Of a stretch of 14,844 nucleotides of DNA, positions 1 to 6,897 are shown one piece after another. The notes beneath the pieces were generated by a model. The model searched no databases, was not told the DNA's origin, and saw only the letters and a list, made by a program, of their open reading frames with translations. A program made the position numbers and the translations under genes. How positions within the stretch are numbered: the first letter of the stretch is position 1; each line of letters opens with the position of its first letter. The stretch comes from DATDDB01 sp036524005 (GTDB lineage: Bacteria; Pseudomonadota; Gammaproteobacteria; Burkholderiales; Gallionellaceae): assembly GCA_036524005.1 (NCBI GenBank), contig DATDDB010000145.1, positions 1-14,844 on the forward strand, given 5' to 3'.

Positions 1-310
1 AGCGGGCGAGGGCCTCGCGGCGCGGCACGATGTCGATGTAGAGCCCGCCGGTGTTGCGCTCGTAGAACACCGAGCGCGTCCCGGGGATGGGGGCGAGGAC
101 CTTCTCGAGGCCGACGCCGACCTGCTCGATCTCGTCGAGGCTCTTGCCGAGCACCTTCACGCCGACCGGGGTGCGGACGCCGGTCGAGAGCATGTCGACG
201 CGGGCCTTGATCGGCATGGTGTAGGCGTTCGTCCAGCCGGGGAACTGCATGGCGCGGTTCATCTCGGCCGTGAGCTCGTCCCAGGTGATCCGGGTGCGGT
301 CGGGCGCGAA
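1..310 (-). pseudogene. Fragment of a CusA/CzcA-type heavy-metal efflux RND pump, cut at both ends
   Basis: On the minus strand one frame is open from about 373 down to the window edge. From 310 down to 2 it reads as an interior stretch of an HME-RND inner-membrane pump: TWDELTAEM, then FPGWTNAYTMPIKARVDML, STGVRTPVGVKV and finally GTRSVFYERNTGGLYIDI. These are porter-domain motifs of CusA/CzcA, which export Cu/Ag or Co/Zn/Cd by proton antiport. The family has over 1000 residues; only about 103 are here. The gene runs off the left edge, and upstream (311-373) the frame gives residues with no family resemblance and no start codon, so the 5' part is missing. Codons are dominated by GTC, CTC, GAG and GCC, unlike the genes to the right. 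It may be a remnant, a transferred piece or an assembly join near 310-330. Family identification is good; the exact metal cannot be told. Confidence 0.75.
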
Positions 311-387
311 CAAGCCGGGGGAATCCTGATTCCGAAGAGCAATGGTTTGCTTTACCCTCACCGAAACAAGTTTTTAACCGACTGCAC

Positions 388-393
388 AAAGGA
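388..393 (+). promoter_or_regulatory. Ribosome binding site of the outer-membrane barrel gene
   Basis: AAAGGA lies six bases before the ATG at 400 and fixes that start. The stretch 311-387 holds no gene I can support and no clear -35/-10 pair, although a promoter for this gene must lie there if the left junction is real. Confidence 0.6.
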
Positions 394-399
394 CTAATC

Positions 400-945
400 A
401 TGAAACTGCAAATCGTATTGCCCGCCATCCTGGCATTATTCGCTCTAGGCACGGGCATCGCTCAGGCCGAACCGAAAAACGGTTTCGGGTTGAACGCAGG
501 GCTCATTACCCAGCAAATGACCTCCCCTGCCGGCAACTACCAGAGCAACGGCGTGAGCCTTGGCGTGGACTACCAGTTCGCGCTCTCCGACAGTCTTTCC
601 CTCAACCCCTTCCTCATGTCGTCCGGCGAAAACGCCTCGGGAACGGTGACCCCCGGCTCGACCGCGGCACACGGCATCGTCGGCCTGCAGCTCAGGTACT
701 GGATCAACAACGCCTTCATCGGCGCCCACCTGGCGAGCTACTCCGAGGTGCTTTCCCTCAAGAATGGCAATGTCACCACCAGCACCTCGGTCTCCGGCGG
801 CGGCCTGGGGCTGGTCGCCGGCTGGGAGCATCCTAATAGTGGGCTGTTTGTCTTGGGGCAGCTGGATTCGGCCAACCTGAAATACCCCACAACAACCAAC
901 AAGCTGTCGGGCTTTCGCCTGAGCATCGGCTACCGCTGGAAGTAA
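400..945 (+). CDS. Small outer-membrane beta-barrel protein, function unknown
   Basis: This 181-residue protein begins with a standard signal peptide: K2, a hydrophobic core at about residues 4-20 and an AQA-type cleavage site near residue 23. The mature part is made of alternating polar and hydrophobic stretches with glycine- and serine-rich turns. It contains segments such as GLQLRYWI and GGLGLVAGWEH and ends in SIGYRWK, so aromatic residues lie close to the C-terminus as in outer-membrane barrels. The length suits an eight-stranded barrel of the OmpW/OmpA-like type, but I do not recognise a specific family. It is the only plus-strand gene in the window, converges on hisD and has its own strong terminator. 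In related operons hisC would be expected beyond hisD, so this gene marks a rearranged boundary. The start is supported by AAAGGA at 388-393. Confidence 0.75.
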   Translation: MKLQIVLPAILALFALGTGIAQAEPKNGFGLNAGLITQQMTSPAGNYQSNGVSLGVDYQFALSDSLSLNPFLMSSGENASGTVTPGSTAAHGIVGLQLRYWINNAFIGAHLASYSEVLSLKNGNVTTSTSVSGGGLGLVAGWEHPNSGLFVLGQLDSANLKYPTTTNKLSGFRLSIGYRWK

Positions 946-966
946 TCCGGGGTCTGCACAAACGCC

Positions 967-1003
967 AACGGGCAGCGCGTGAGCGCTGCCCGTTTTGTTT
1001 TTC
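967..1003 (+). terminator. Rho-independent terminator after the outer-membrane barrel gene
   Basis: A 12-bp perfect stem (967-978 pairing with 983-994, core GGGCAGCGC / GCGCTGCCC) with a GTGA tetraloop is followed by TTTGTTTTT. This is a textbook intrinsic terminator for the plus-strand gene. Read on the minus strand, the same hairpin lies just after the hisD stop but is followed by GGCGTTTG rather than a T-run, so termination of hisD from that side would be weaker. Confidence 0.88.
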
Positions 1004-1011
1004 CGGGACGC

Positions 1012-2307
1012 TTATTGTTTTCTGAACAGCGCCGACTGTGCATGCGCCTGCAGGCCTTCGCCGAAGGCCAGCTCGGCTGCGATCGCGCCCAGCTTTTGCG
1101 CGCCCTGGGCTGAAACCTGGATCAGGCTGCTGCGTTTCTGGAAATCGTACACGCCCAAGGGTGAAGAGAAACGCGCCGTTCCCGAGGTGGGCAGGACATG
1201 GTTGGGGCCGGCGCAATAATCGCCCAGCGATTCCGAGGTGTAGCGCCCCATGAAGATCGCCCCGGCGTGCTTGATCTTGGGCAGCCAGGCCTGCGGGTTC
1301 TCCACGGACAGCTCCAGGTGCTCGGGTGCGATGCGGTTGCCGATGGTGCAGGCTTCGTCCATGTCCGCCACGGTGATCAATGCGCCGCGGTTTTCCAGCG
1401 CGGTCTTGATGATCTCGCGGCGCGGCATCTGCTCCAGCTGCCGGGTGGCGCTGGCCGCCACGGCCGCGGCGAAAGCGGCATCCGGCGTGACCAGAATGGC
1501 CTGCGCCAGCTCGTCGTGCTCGGCCTGGGAGAACAGATCCATGGCAATCCAGTCCGGGTCGGTCTTGCCGTCGCAGATCACCAGTATCTCGGAGGGCCCT
1601 GCCACCATGTCGATGCCGCACACGCCGAACACGCGGCGCTTGGCCGAGGCCACGTAGGCATTGCCGGGGCCGACGATCTTGTCCACGCGCGGAATGGTGG
1701 CGGTGCCATAGGCCAGCGCCGCCACCGCCTGCGCGCCGCCGACGGTGAACACGCGGGTGACGCCGGACAAATAGGCTGCGGCCAGCACCAGCTGGTTCTT
1801 CACGCCGTCCGGCGTGGGCACCACCATGATGAGTTCGGACACTCCCGCCACCTTGGCGGGCAATGCGTTCATCAGCACCGACGAGGGGTAGGCAGCCTTG
1901 CCGCCCGGCACATACAGGCCCACGCGATCCAGCGCCGTGACCTGCTGGCCGAGCAGCGTGCCGTCCGCCTCGGTGTAGCTCCAGGACTCCATGCGCTGCT
2001 TTTCGTGATAAGCGGTGACGCGCTGCGCGGCCTGCTGCAGCGCGTTTTTCTGCGCGGGAGGCAGGCCCTCGAATGCGGCGCGCAATTCGGACTGCGGCAA
2101 TTCGAGCGCAGCGGCTCCGCTCACCTCCAGGCGGTCGAAGCGCCGGGTGTATTCGAGCAGCGCGGCATCGCCGCGTTTTTTAACGTCGGCCAGGATGGCG
2201 GCGACCGTCGCCTCGATCTTGTCGTCGGCGGTCGCCTCGAACGCCAGCAGCGCATCGAGCTGCGCATTGAAATCGGGTTGTTGAGTGGAGAGCTGCTTGA
2301 TCTTCAT
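1012..2307 (-). CDS. hisD: Histidinol dehydrogenase
   Basis: HisD catalyses the last two steps of histidine synthesis, the NAD-dependent oxidation of L-histidinol to L-histidine through histidinal. It is a cytosolic zinc enzyme. The 431-residue length fits the family. In the numbering from the chosen start, the zinc ligands fall at Q261 and H264 (in FSQAEHDE), D363 (in SLGDYCAGPNH) and H422 (in EGLQAHAQS); the catalytic pair is E329-H330 in APEHLE. GPGNAYV and GPSEILV are also typical. An ATG at 2313 is possible, but AAGG lies directly against it and six bases before the ATG at 2307, so 2307 is preferred. The gene follows hisG after 14 bases. No hisC follows it, which is unusual for this gene order. 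Confidence 0.96.
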   Translation of the reverse strand: MKIKQLSTQQPDFNAQLDALLAFEATADDKIEATVAAILADVKKRGDAALLEYTRRFDRLEVSGAAALELPQSELRAAFEGLPPAQKNALQQAAQRVTAYHEKQRMESWSYTEADGTLLGQQVTALDRVGLYVPGGKAAYPSSVLMNALPAKVAGVSELIMVVPTPDGVKNQLVLAAAYLSGVTRVFTVGGAQAVAALAYGTATIPRVDKIVGPGNAYVASAKRRVFGVCGIDMVAGPSEILVICDGKTDPDWIAMDLFSQAEHDELAQAILVTPDAAFAAAVAASATRQLEQMPRREIIKTALENRGALITVADMDEACTIGNRIAPEHLELSVENPQAWLPKIKHAGAIFMGRYTSESLGDYCAGPNHVLPTSGTARFSSPLGVYDFQKRSSLIQVSAQGAQKLGAIAAELAFGEGLQAHAQSALFRKQ

Positions 2308-2321
2308 TGCCATCCTTGCAT

Positions 2322-2963
2322 CTATTCTTTGATTGCACCGGCGAAGGCATCCAGCATCGGCTGGATTATCTCGCGCTTGAGCTTCAGCGCCGCCTGGTTC
2401 ACCACCAGCCGCGACGAAATGTCGGCGACATGCTCCACCGCCTTGAGGTTGTTCGCCTTCAGCGTGCCACCGCTGCTGACCAGGTCCACGATCGCATCCG
2501 ACAGCCCCACCAGCGGCGCCAGCTCCATGGAGCCATACAGCTTGATCAGGTCCACATGCACGCCCTTGGCGGCAAAATGCTCACGCGCGGCCTGCAAATA
2601 CTTGGTCGCCACGCGCAGGCGCGCGCCCTGCTTCACCGCCGAGTCGTAATCGAAACCGTTGGGCACCGCCACCATCATGCGGCAGCGCGCGATGTTCAGA
2701 TCCAGCGGCTGGTACAGCCCGGTGCCGCCGTGCTCGTTCAGCACGTCCTTGCCCGCCACCCCCATGTCCGCCGCGCCGTATTGCACATAGGTCGGCACAT
2801 CGGACGCGCGCACGATGATCAGCCGCACATCGGCGCGGTTGGTGGGCAATATCAGCTTGCGCGAGGATTCCGGGTCTTCGCTCGGCACGATGCCCGCCGC
2901 CGCCAGCAGCGGCAGGGTTTCCTCGAATATGCGACCCTTGGACAGGGCGATGGTGATGGTCAT
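2322..2963 (-). CDS. hisG: ATP phosphoribosyltransferase, short form catalytic subunit
   Basis: HisG starts histidine biosynthesis by joining ATP and PRPP to give phosphoribosyl-ATP. At 213 residues this is the short form, which lacks the C-terminal regulatory domain. Known short-form enzymes work only as a complex with the HisS-like regulatory subunit HisZ, which is not in this window and must be encoded elsewhere. Visible motifs are LSKGRIFEETLPLL near the N-terminus, YVQYGAADMGVAGKDVL, and IVDLVSSGGTLKANNLK, the PRPP-binding loop. The ATG at 2963 has only a weak ribosome site. A candidate promoter lies at 2992-3020. In the common gene order murA would lie directly upstream; here the repeat-flanked segment 3104-4558 intervenes, so hisG-hisD probably relies on its own promoter. 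Confidence 0.96.
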   Translation of the reverse strand: MTITIALSKGRIFEETLPLLAAAGIVPSEDPESSRKLILPTNRADVRLIIVRASDVPTYVQYGAADMGVAGKDVLNEHGGTGLYQPLDLNIARCRMMVAVPNGFDYDSAVKQGARLRVATKYLQAAREHFAAKGVHVDLIKLYGSMELAPLVGLSDAIVDLVSSGGTLKANNLKAVEHVADISSRLVVNQAALKLKREIIQPMLDAFAGAIKE

Positions 2964-2991
2964 TGGTGGGGCTGGTTTTCTTTAAAGGGGT

Positions 2992-3020
2992 ATTTTACCG
3001 TTAAATGGGAACTTGGAGAA
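2992..3020 (-). promoter_or_regulatory. Candidate promoter of hisG-hisD
   Basis: On the minus strand TTCTCC (3015-3020) and TAAAAT (2992-2997) are 17 bases apart, about 30 bases before the hisG ATG. The -10 box matches five of six consensus bases; the -35 box matches only three. The placement makes sense because the segment upstream interrupts read-through from murA. This is a prediction by eye only. Confidence 0.35.
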
Positions 3021-3045
3021 ATTGGGGTTGGGGTGTGGGTCGGCT

Positions 3046-3068
3046 CCCTCTCCCGCGAGGGGAGAGGG
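3046..3068. repeat. Short G+C-rich palindrome
   Basis: CCCTCTCCC (3046-3054) pairs perfectly with GGGAGAGGG (3060-3068) across a five-base loop. It lies in the 477-base gap between hisG and the unknown gene, just outside the larger repeat. It resembles the small intergenic palindromes scattered through many proteobacterial genomes. There is no T-run on either side, so I do not call it a terminator. Confidence 0.6.
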
Positions 3069-3103
3069 GCTTTCTGAAGGTTCGGCTGTCCTCGTGGATT
3101 GGC

Positions 3104-3407
3104 GCGGGGGGCGGCCCCGCATGCCGATTACTTTCTTTACTCGTGTAAAGAAAGTAATCAAAGAAAACACGCCCTGCCGCGCCAGCCTACGGCTTCCTTC
3201 GGCTGGGCGAATCCATCGGGGGCTGCGCAACTCGCCCTGGCGGGCCACACAAACCATGGCCCGCTGCGGAGCTCGAACAGTGCTCGCCCAAACCTCCCGA
3301 TGGATTCACCCGCCTTCAGTGGCGCAGAAGGGGACGGTGGCCTTGTGTGCGCTTCGCGCACGCTGCTTGTGTTTGATGCCCGCGTAGCATACGCTACGCG
3401 GGCATCA
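3104..3407 (+). repeat. Structured repeat, copy A
   Basis: This is a repeat of about 300 bases whose inverted second copy lies at 4258-4558. It is a chain of hairpins: GCGGGG/CCCCGC (3104-3109 with 3115-3120); a perfect 15-bp stem, 3126-3140 with 3145-3159 (loop TCGT); CCAGCC/GGCTGG around 3182-3206; GCGGGCCA/TGGCCCGC (3240-3247 with 3257-3264); and a final perfect 15-bp stem, 3374-3388 with 3393-3407 (loop ATAC). A longer-range 12-bp match, 3209-3220 with 3296-3307, encloses the middle hairpin. Long blocks are identical to copy B, for example around 3214-3244 and 3262-3288. No credible protein is encoded. I recall similar AAAGAAAGTA-type repeats between genes in other proteobacteria but cannot verify this here. 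Confidence 0.85.
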
Positions 3408-3413
3408 GCATCC

Positions 3414-3440
3414 TGCGCAAAGCCCGTTGGTTATTGCGCA
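3414..3440 (-). repeat. Small inverted repeat at the 3' end of the unknown gene
   Basis: TGCGCAA (3414-3420) pairs with TTGCGCA (3434-3440) directly after the stop codon of the minus-strand gene, with a 13-base loop. It has no T-run, so a role as terminator is only a possibility. It may instead be the cargo-side edge of repeat copy A. Confidence 0.4.
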
Positions 3441-4178
3441 CTACTCGTGCTGCGTAGCCTTAAGATTGCGCATAAGCCCATCTATGAGATTGGGCAATGT
3501 CCGACATAAATTGGTACGCTCTTCAATCTCTTTCTTGTAGCCGGGCAGTTTAGCCATATCAAAACTTCCACCTACAAATAACGTGCCAATTTCCCCGAGC
3601 GACATGCGCGACGCCAAGGCCATCATGCTGGGATGGCTAAATTGGTGATATTTATCCCTGGCCTTCATTAATTCTTGAGCCCCTACTATGCTTATATTTA
3701 GGGCATCACAATTCTTACAGAGTTGGCGAGGCGCCTTGTTTGAGTTTACTCGCTCATCTTCGTTTTTTACACTCTCCCAGTACTTAATCATGATCGCCGG
3801 CTTCTTCTTGTTTGTATCTGGAACAAGAATCAATTTGCGCGAGGAACAAAGTATGGCAACTGCGACGCCTTCAATTGCTTGCCTCATCAAATTCCCAGAC
3901 GCCATAAGCTTCCCTGTAACCAGCAACTTCATTGACGTTAGCAAATCATCAAATATCCCATGAACAAATCCCGCTACAAAGGCAGCTTGTTCGTCGTTTT
4001 CTGTTAAAGCATCAAGCTGGGGAAACTTACCAAATGAATCGGCCAAAGCTTTTCCAAACTCCAATATTTCCGCCGCACAATGACTCGAGAATTCGTCCTT
4101 AACCCATCGATCATCGTCGAAAATTTCCTTAACAACACTCTCTGGGTTCTTTAGGTCAATTTTGGGTAGGCTTACCAT
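3441..4178 (-). CDS. Hypothetical helical protein, cargo of the repeat-flanked segment
   Basis: I do not recognise this 245-residue protein with certainty. It has no signal peptide and no membrane segment. It looks mostly alpha-helical, with a core at about residues 62-113 containing FVAGFVHGIFDDLL and LMRQAIEGVAVAIL (R99, E103), then a YHQFSHP motif at 177-183. An R-xxx-E helix followed by a Y-x(n)-H-P motif recalls the loose DUF5677/HEPN-like class of bacterial helical proteins, which would make an RNase or defence role conceivable, but this is only a resemblance. C111, C154 and C157 are present; KNCD is not a complete zinc motif. Codon use is A+T-rich beside its neighbours, consistent with transfer. 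The ATG at 4178 is preceded by a weak TGAG ribosome site. The 79 bases between it and repeat B could hold its promoter (for example GGATAATGC on the minus strand). Confidence 0.7.
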   Translation of the reverse strand: MVSLPKIDLKNPESVVKEIFDDDRWVKDEFSSHCAAEILEFGKALADSFGKFPQLDALTENDEQAAFVAGFVHGIFDDLLTSMKLLVTGKLMASGNLMRQAIEGVAVAILCSSRKLILVPDTNKKKPAIMIKYWESVKNEDERVNSNKAPRQLCKNCDALNISIVGAQELMKARDKYHQFSHPSMMALASRMSLGEIGTLFVGGSFDMAKLPGYKKEIEERTNLCRTLPNLIDGLMRNLKATQHE

Positions 4179-4257
4179 GTTTTATCTCAATTCACTTTTG
4201 GCGCATTATCCATTTGGCATAGTTCGCATTATGTGGAACGCATTGCGCCGGATGTTT

Positions 4258-4558
4258 GCCCGCGTAGCGTAAGCTACGCGGGCCACAAAAACAATAAGTG
4301 TGAGCAAAGCGAACACAAGACCCAATTCCCCTTCTGCGCCACTGAAGGTTGGGTGAATCCAGAGGGGGATTTAGGCGAGCACTGTTCGAGCTCCGCAGCG
4401 GGGCGCGGGGTGTGCGCCCCGCCAGGGCGAGTTGCGCAGCCCCCGATGGATGCATCCACCCGAAGGCAGCCGCAGGCTGGCGCAGCAGGGCGGATTTTCT
4501 TTGCCTACTTTCTTTGGCCGCACAAAGAAAGTAGGCAGCATGCCGGGCTGCCCCCGGC
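4258..4558 (-). repeat. Structured repeat, copy B (inverted relative to copy A)
   Basis: Read on the minus strand this is a second copy of the repeat at 3104-3407, with the same hairpins in the same order. The terminal stem is 4542-4547 with 4553-4558 (GCCGGG/CCCGGC). The AAAGAAAGTA hairpin is 4503-4516 with 4523-4536 (14 bp). The middle hairpin is 4398-4406 with 4414-4422 (9 bp). The cargo-side hairpin is 4258-4268 with 4273-4283 (GCCCGCGTAGC and its complement, loop GTAA). Several stem positions differ from copy A on both arms so that pairing is kept. The stretch 4559-4601 between this repeat and murA holds no gene. Confidence 0.85.
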
Positions 4559-4575
4559 GAAGTGGGTTTTGTTTT

Positions 4576-4601
4576 GGTTGAAATAGTCTGGCTACGCCCG
4601 A

Positions 4602-4612
<11 letters not shown>
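4576..4612. repeat. 13-bp inverted repeat spanning the murA stop codon
   Basis: GGTTGAAATAGTC (4576-4588) and GACTATTTCAACC (4600-4612) are perfect complements with an 11-base loop. The murA stop codon (4602-4604) lies inside the right arm. In the murA reading direction the hairpin is followed by AAAACAAAACCC, not a T-run, so it is not a classic intrinsic terminator. It could protect the mRNA 3' end, or be a copied piece of the murA end made when the neighbouring repeat arrived. Confidence 0.65.
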
Positions 4613-5882
<1,270 letters not shown>

Positions 5883-5883
5883 G

Positions 5884-6120
5884 TCAGTATTTTCCCCATT
5901 CCTGCGGCGTAAATGTCTTGATGGACAGCGCGTGTATCTCCTCGCGCATCCTGTCACCCAATGTCTGAAACACGCGCTGGTGGCGCTGCACGCGGCTCAT
6001 GCCATCGAATTCCGCGCTCACCACCACCGCCTCGAAATGACGGCCGTCTCCCTCCACGCTCACGTGCGAGGCGGACATGCCCTCCTCGATGTTCTTCTTG
6101 ATGCTCTCAGTTGTCACCAT
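5884..6120 (-). CDS. ibaG: BolA-family protein, IbaG/YrbA type
   Basis: This small cytosolic protein of about 78 residues belongs to the BolA fold. IbaG-type members bind monothiol glutaredoxins and [2Fe-2S] clusters and are linked to acid stress and iron-sulfur handling. The diagnostic stretch is FDGMSRVQRHQRVFQTLGD followed by IHALSIKTFTPQEW, which matches the IbaG subgroup. Its place between an ABC permease gene and murA is the usual one; E. coli yrbA also lies next to murA. Two starts are possible: GTG at 6129, forming a 4-base overlap with the permease stop, and ATG at 6120. GAGG lies only 2 bases from the GTG and 11 from the ATG, so neither spacing is ideal. I take the ATG because the family N-terminus fits it. 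Confidence 0.9.
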   Translation of the reverse strand: MVTTESIKKNIEEGMSASHVSVEGDGRHFEAVVVSAEFDGMSRVQRHQRVFQTLGDRMREEIHALSIKTFTPQEWGKY

Positions 6121-6125
6121 GATTT

Positions 6126-6884
6126 TCACAGCCTCAATTTATATCCCGAGCGCAGCATGGCCAGGGTGAATGCCGCCATCGCCGCGAAACACACGCCCAC
6201 CACCGCCAGGCTGAACCAGGGCGAAATGTCGGATACCCCGAAAAAGCCGTAGCGGAAACCGTCTATCATATAAAAAAACGGGTTGAAGCGCGACAAGCCC
6301 TGCCAGAATTCGGGCAGCGAATGGATGGAGTAGAACACGCCGGACAAAAAGGTGAGCGGCATGATGATGAAATTCTGAAAACCCGCCAGCTGGTCGAATT
6401 TCTCCGCCCAGATGCCCGCCACCATGCCCATGGCGCCCAGGAAGGCACTGCCCAACACGGCGAAAAGCACTATCCACAGCGGGTGCAGCATGGGCGGCGC
6501 GGCAAATCCCAGCGCGGCAAGGTAGACCCCCGCCCCCACCGCCAGCCCGCGCACCACGGACGCCAGCACGTAGGCGGCAAAGAATTCGCCGTAGGCGATG
6601 GGCGCGAGCAGCACGAACACGATGTTGCCGGTGATCTTGGACTGGATCAGGCTGGAAGAGCTGTTGGCAAACGCATTCTGCAGCACCGACATCATCACCA
6701 GCCCCGGAATCAGGAAGGCGGTATAGCGCACGCCGGGATACACCTCGACATGCTGTTCCAGCACATGCGAAAAGATAAGCAGGTACAGCAGGGCGGTGAG
6801 TATGGGTGCCAGCAGGGTCTGGAACGCGACCTTCCAGACGCGCAGCACTTCCTTGTAAAACAAGGTGGCGAAGCTGGATTTCAC
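6126..6884 (-). CDS. ABC-2 type exporter permease, YadH-like
   Basis: This 252-residue inner-membrane protein has about six hydrophobic segments (roughly residues 22-42, 57-77, 100-125, 134-160, 170-190 and 222-245). It carries the late motif LTFLSGVFYSIHSLPEFW followed by FNPFFYMIDGFRYGF, characteristic of the ABC-2 permease group that includes YadH. It must pair with the ATPase gene 13 bases upstream to form a half-transporter dimer complex; the exported substrate of this group is not established. It starts with GTG at 6884. The C-terminus ends in a short basic tail (GYKLRL). The gene sits in the conserved block between mlaB and ibaG, suggesting an envelope function, which is inference. Confidence 0.9.
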   Translation of the reverse strand: MKSSFATLFYKEVLRVWKVAFQTLLAPILTALLYLLIFSHVLEQHVEVYPGVRYTAFLIPGLVMMSVLQNAFANSSSSLIQSKITGNIVFVLLAPIAYGEFFAAYVLASVVRGLAVGAGVYLAALGFAAPPMLHPLWIVLFAVLGSAFLGAMGMVAGIWAEKFDQLAGFQNFIIMPLTFLSGVFYSIHSLPEFWQGLSRFNPFFYMIDGFRYGFFGVSDISPWFSLAVVGVCFAAMAAFTLAMLRSGYKLRL

Positions 6885-6897
6885 GGCTTGCTCGCTT

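Larger units (their letters stand above)
3104..4558. mobile_element. Candidate cassette: unknown gene between two inverted structured repeats
   Basis: Copies A and B of the structured repeat face each other in opposite orientation and enclose 850 bases (3408-4257) with one gene. The enclosed DNA is clearly richer in A+T than its surroundings: the 60 bases from 3661 hold 23 G or C, against 37 in the 60 bases from 2401 in hisG. The unit splits the murA-hisG neighbours of the usual gene order. No transposase or integrase lies inside. Either the repeats are the termini of a unit moved by an enzyme encoded elsewhere, or two separate repeats framed an incoming gene. That it is mobile is inference. 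Confidence 0.5.

Noticed and set aside
1198..2649. Long plus-strand open frame of 483 codons opposite hisD and hisG
   Set aside because: It is antisense to two clearly recognised enzymes in G+C-rich DNA; its translation is histidine/glutamine/arginine-rich with no family resemblance.
3119..4544. GCATGCC direct repeat at 3119-3125 and 4538-4544 as a target-site duplication of the cassette
   Set aside because: GCATGC is itself a palindrome and lies inside the aligned part of both inverted copies, so the match follows from the repeat and is not evidence of duplicated target DNA.
4192..4586. Short open frames on both strands in repeat copy B (and similar ones in copy A)
   Set aside because: The translations follow the repeat hairpins and differ between the copies by frame breaks; base changes preserve pairing rather than protein, so they are not coding.
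5883..5957. N-terminal extension of murA up to 5957
   Set aside because: It overlaps ibaG in another frame, and the extra residues do not resemble MurA.
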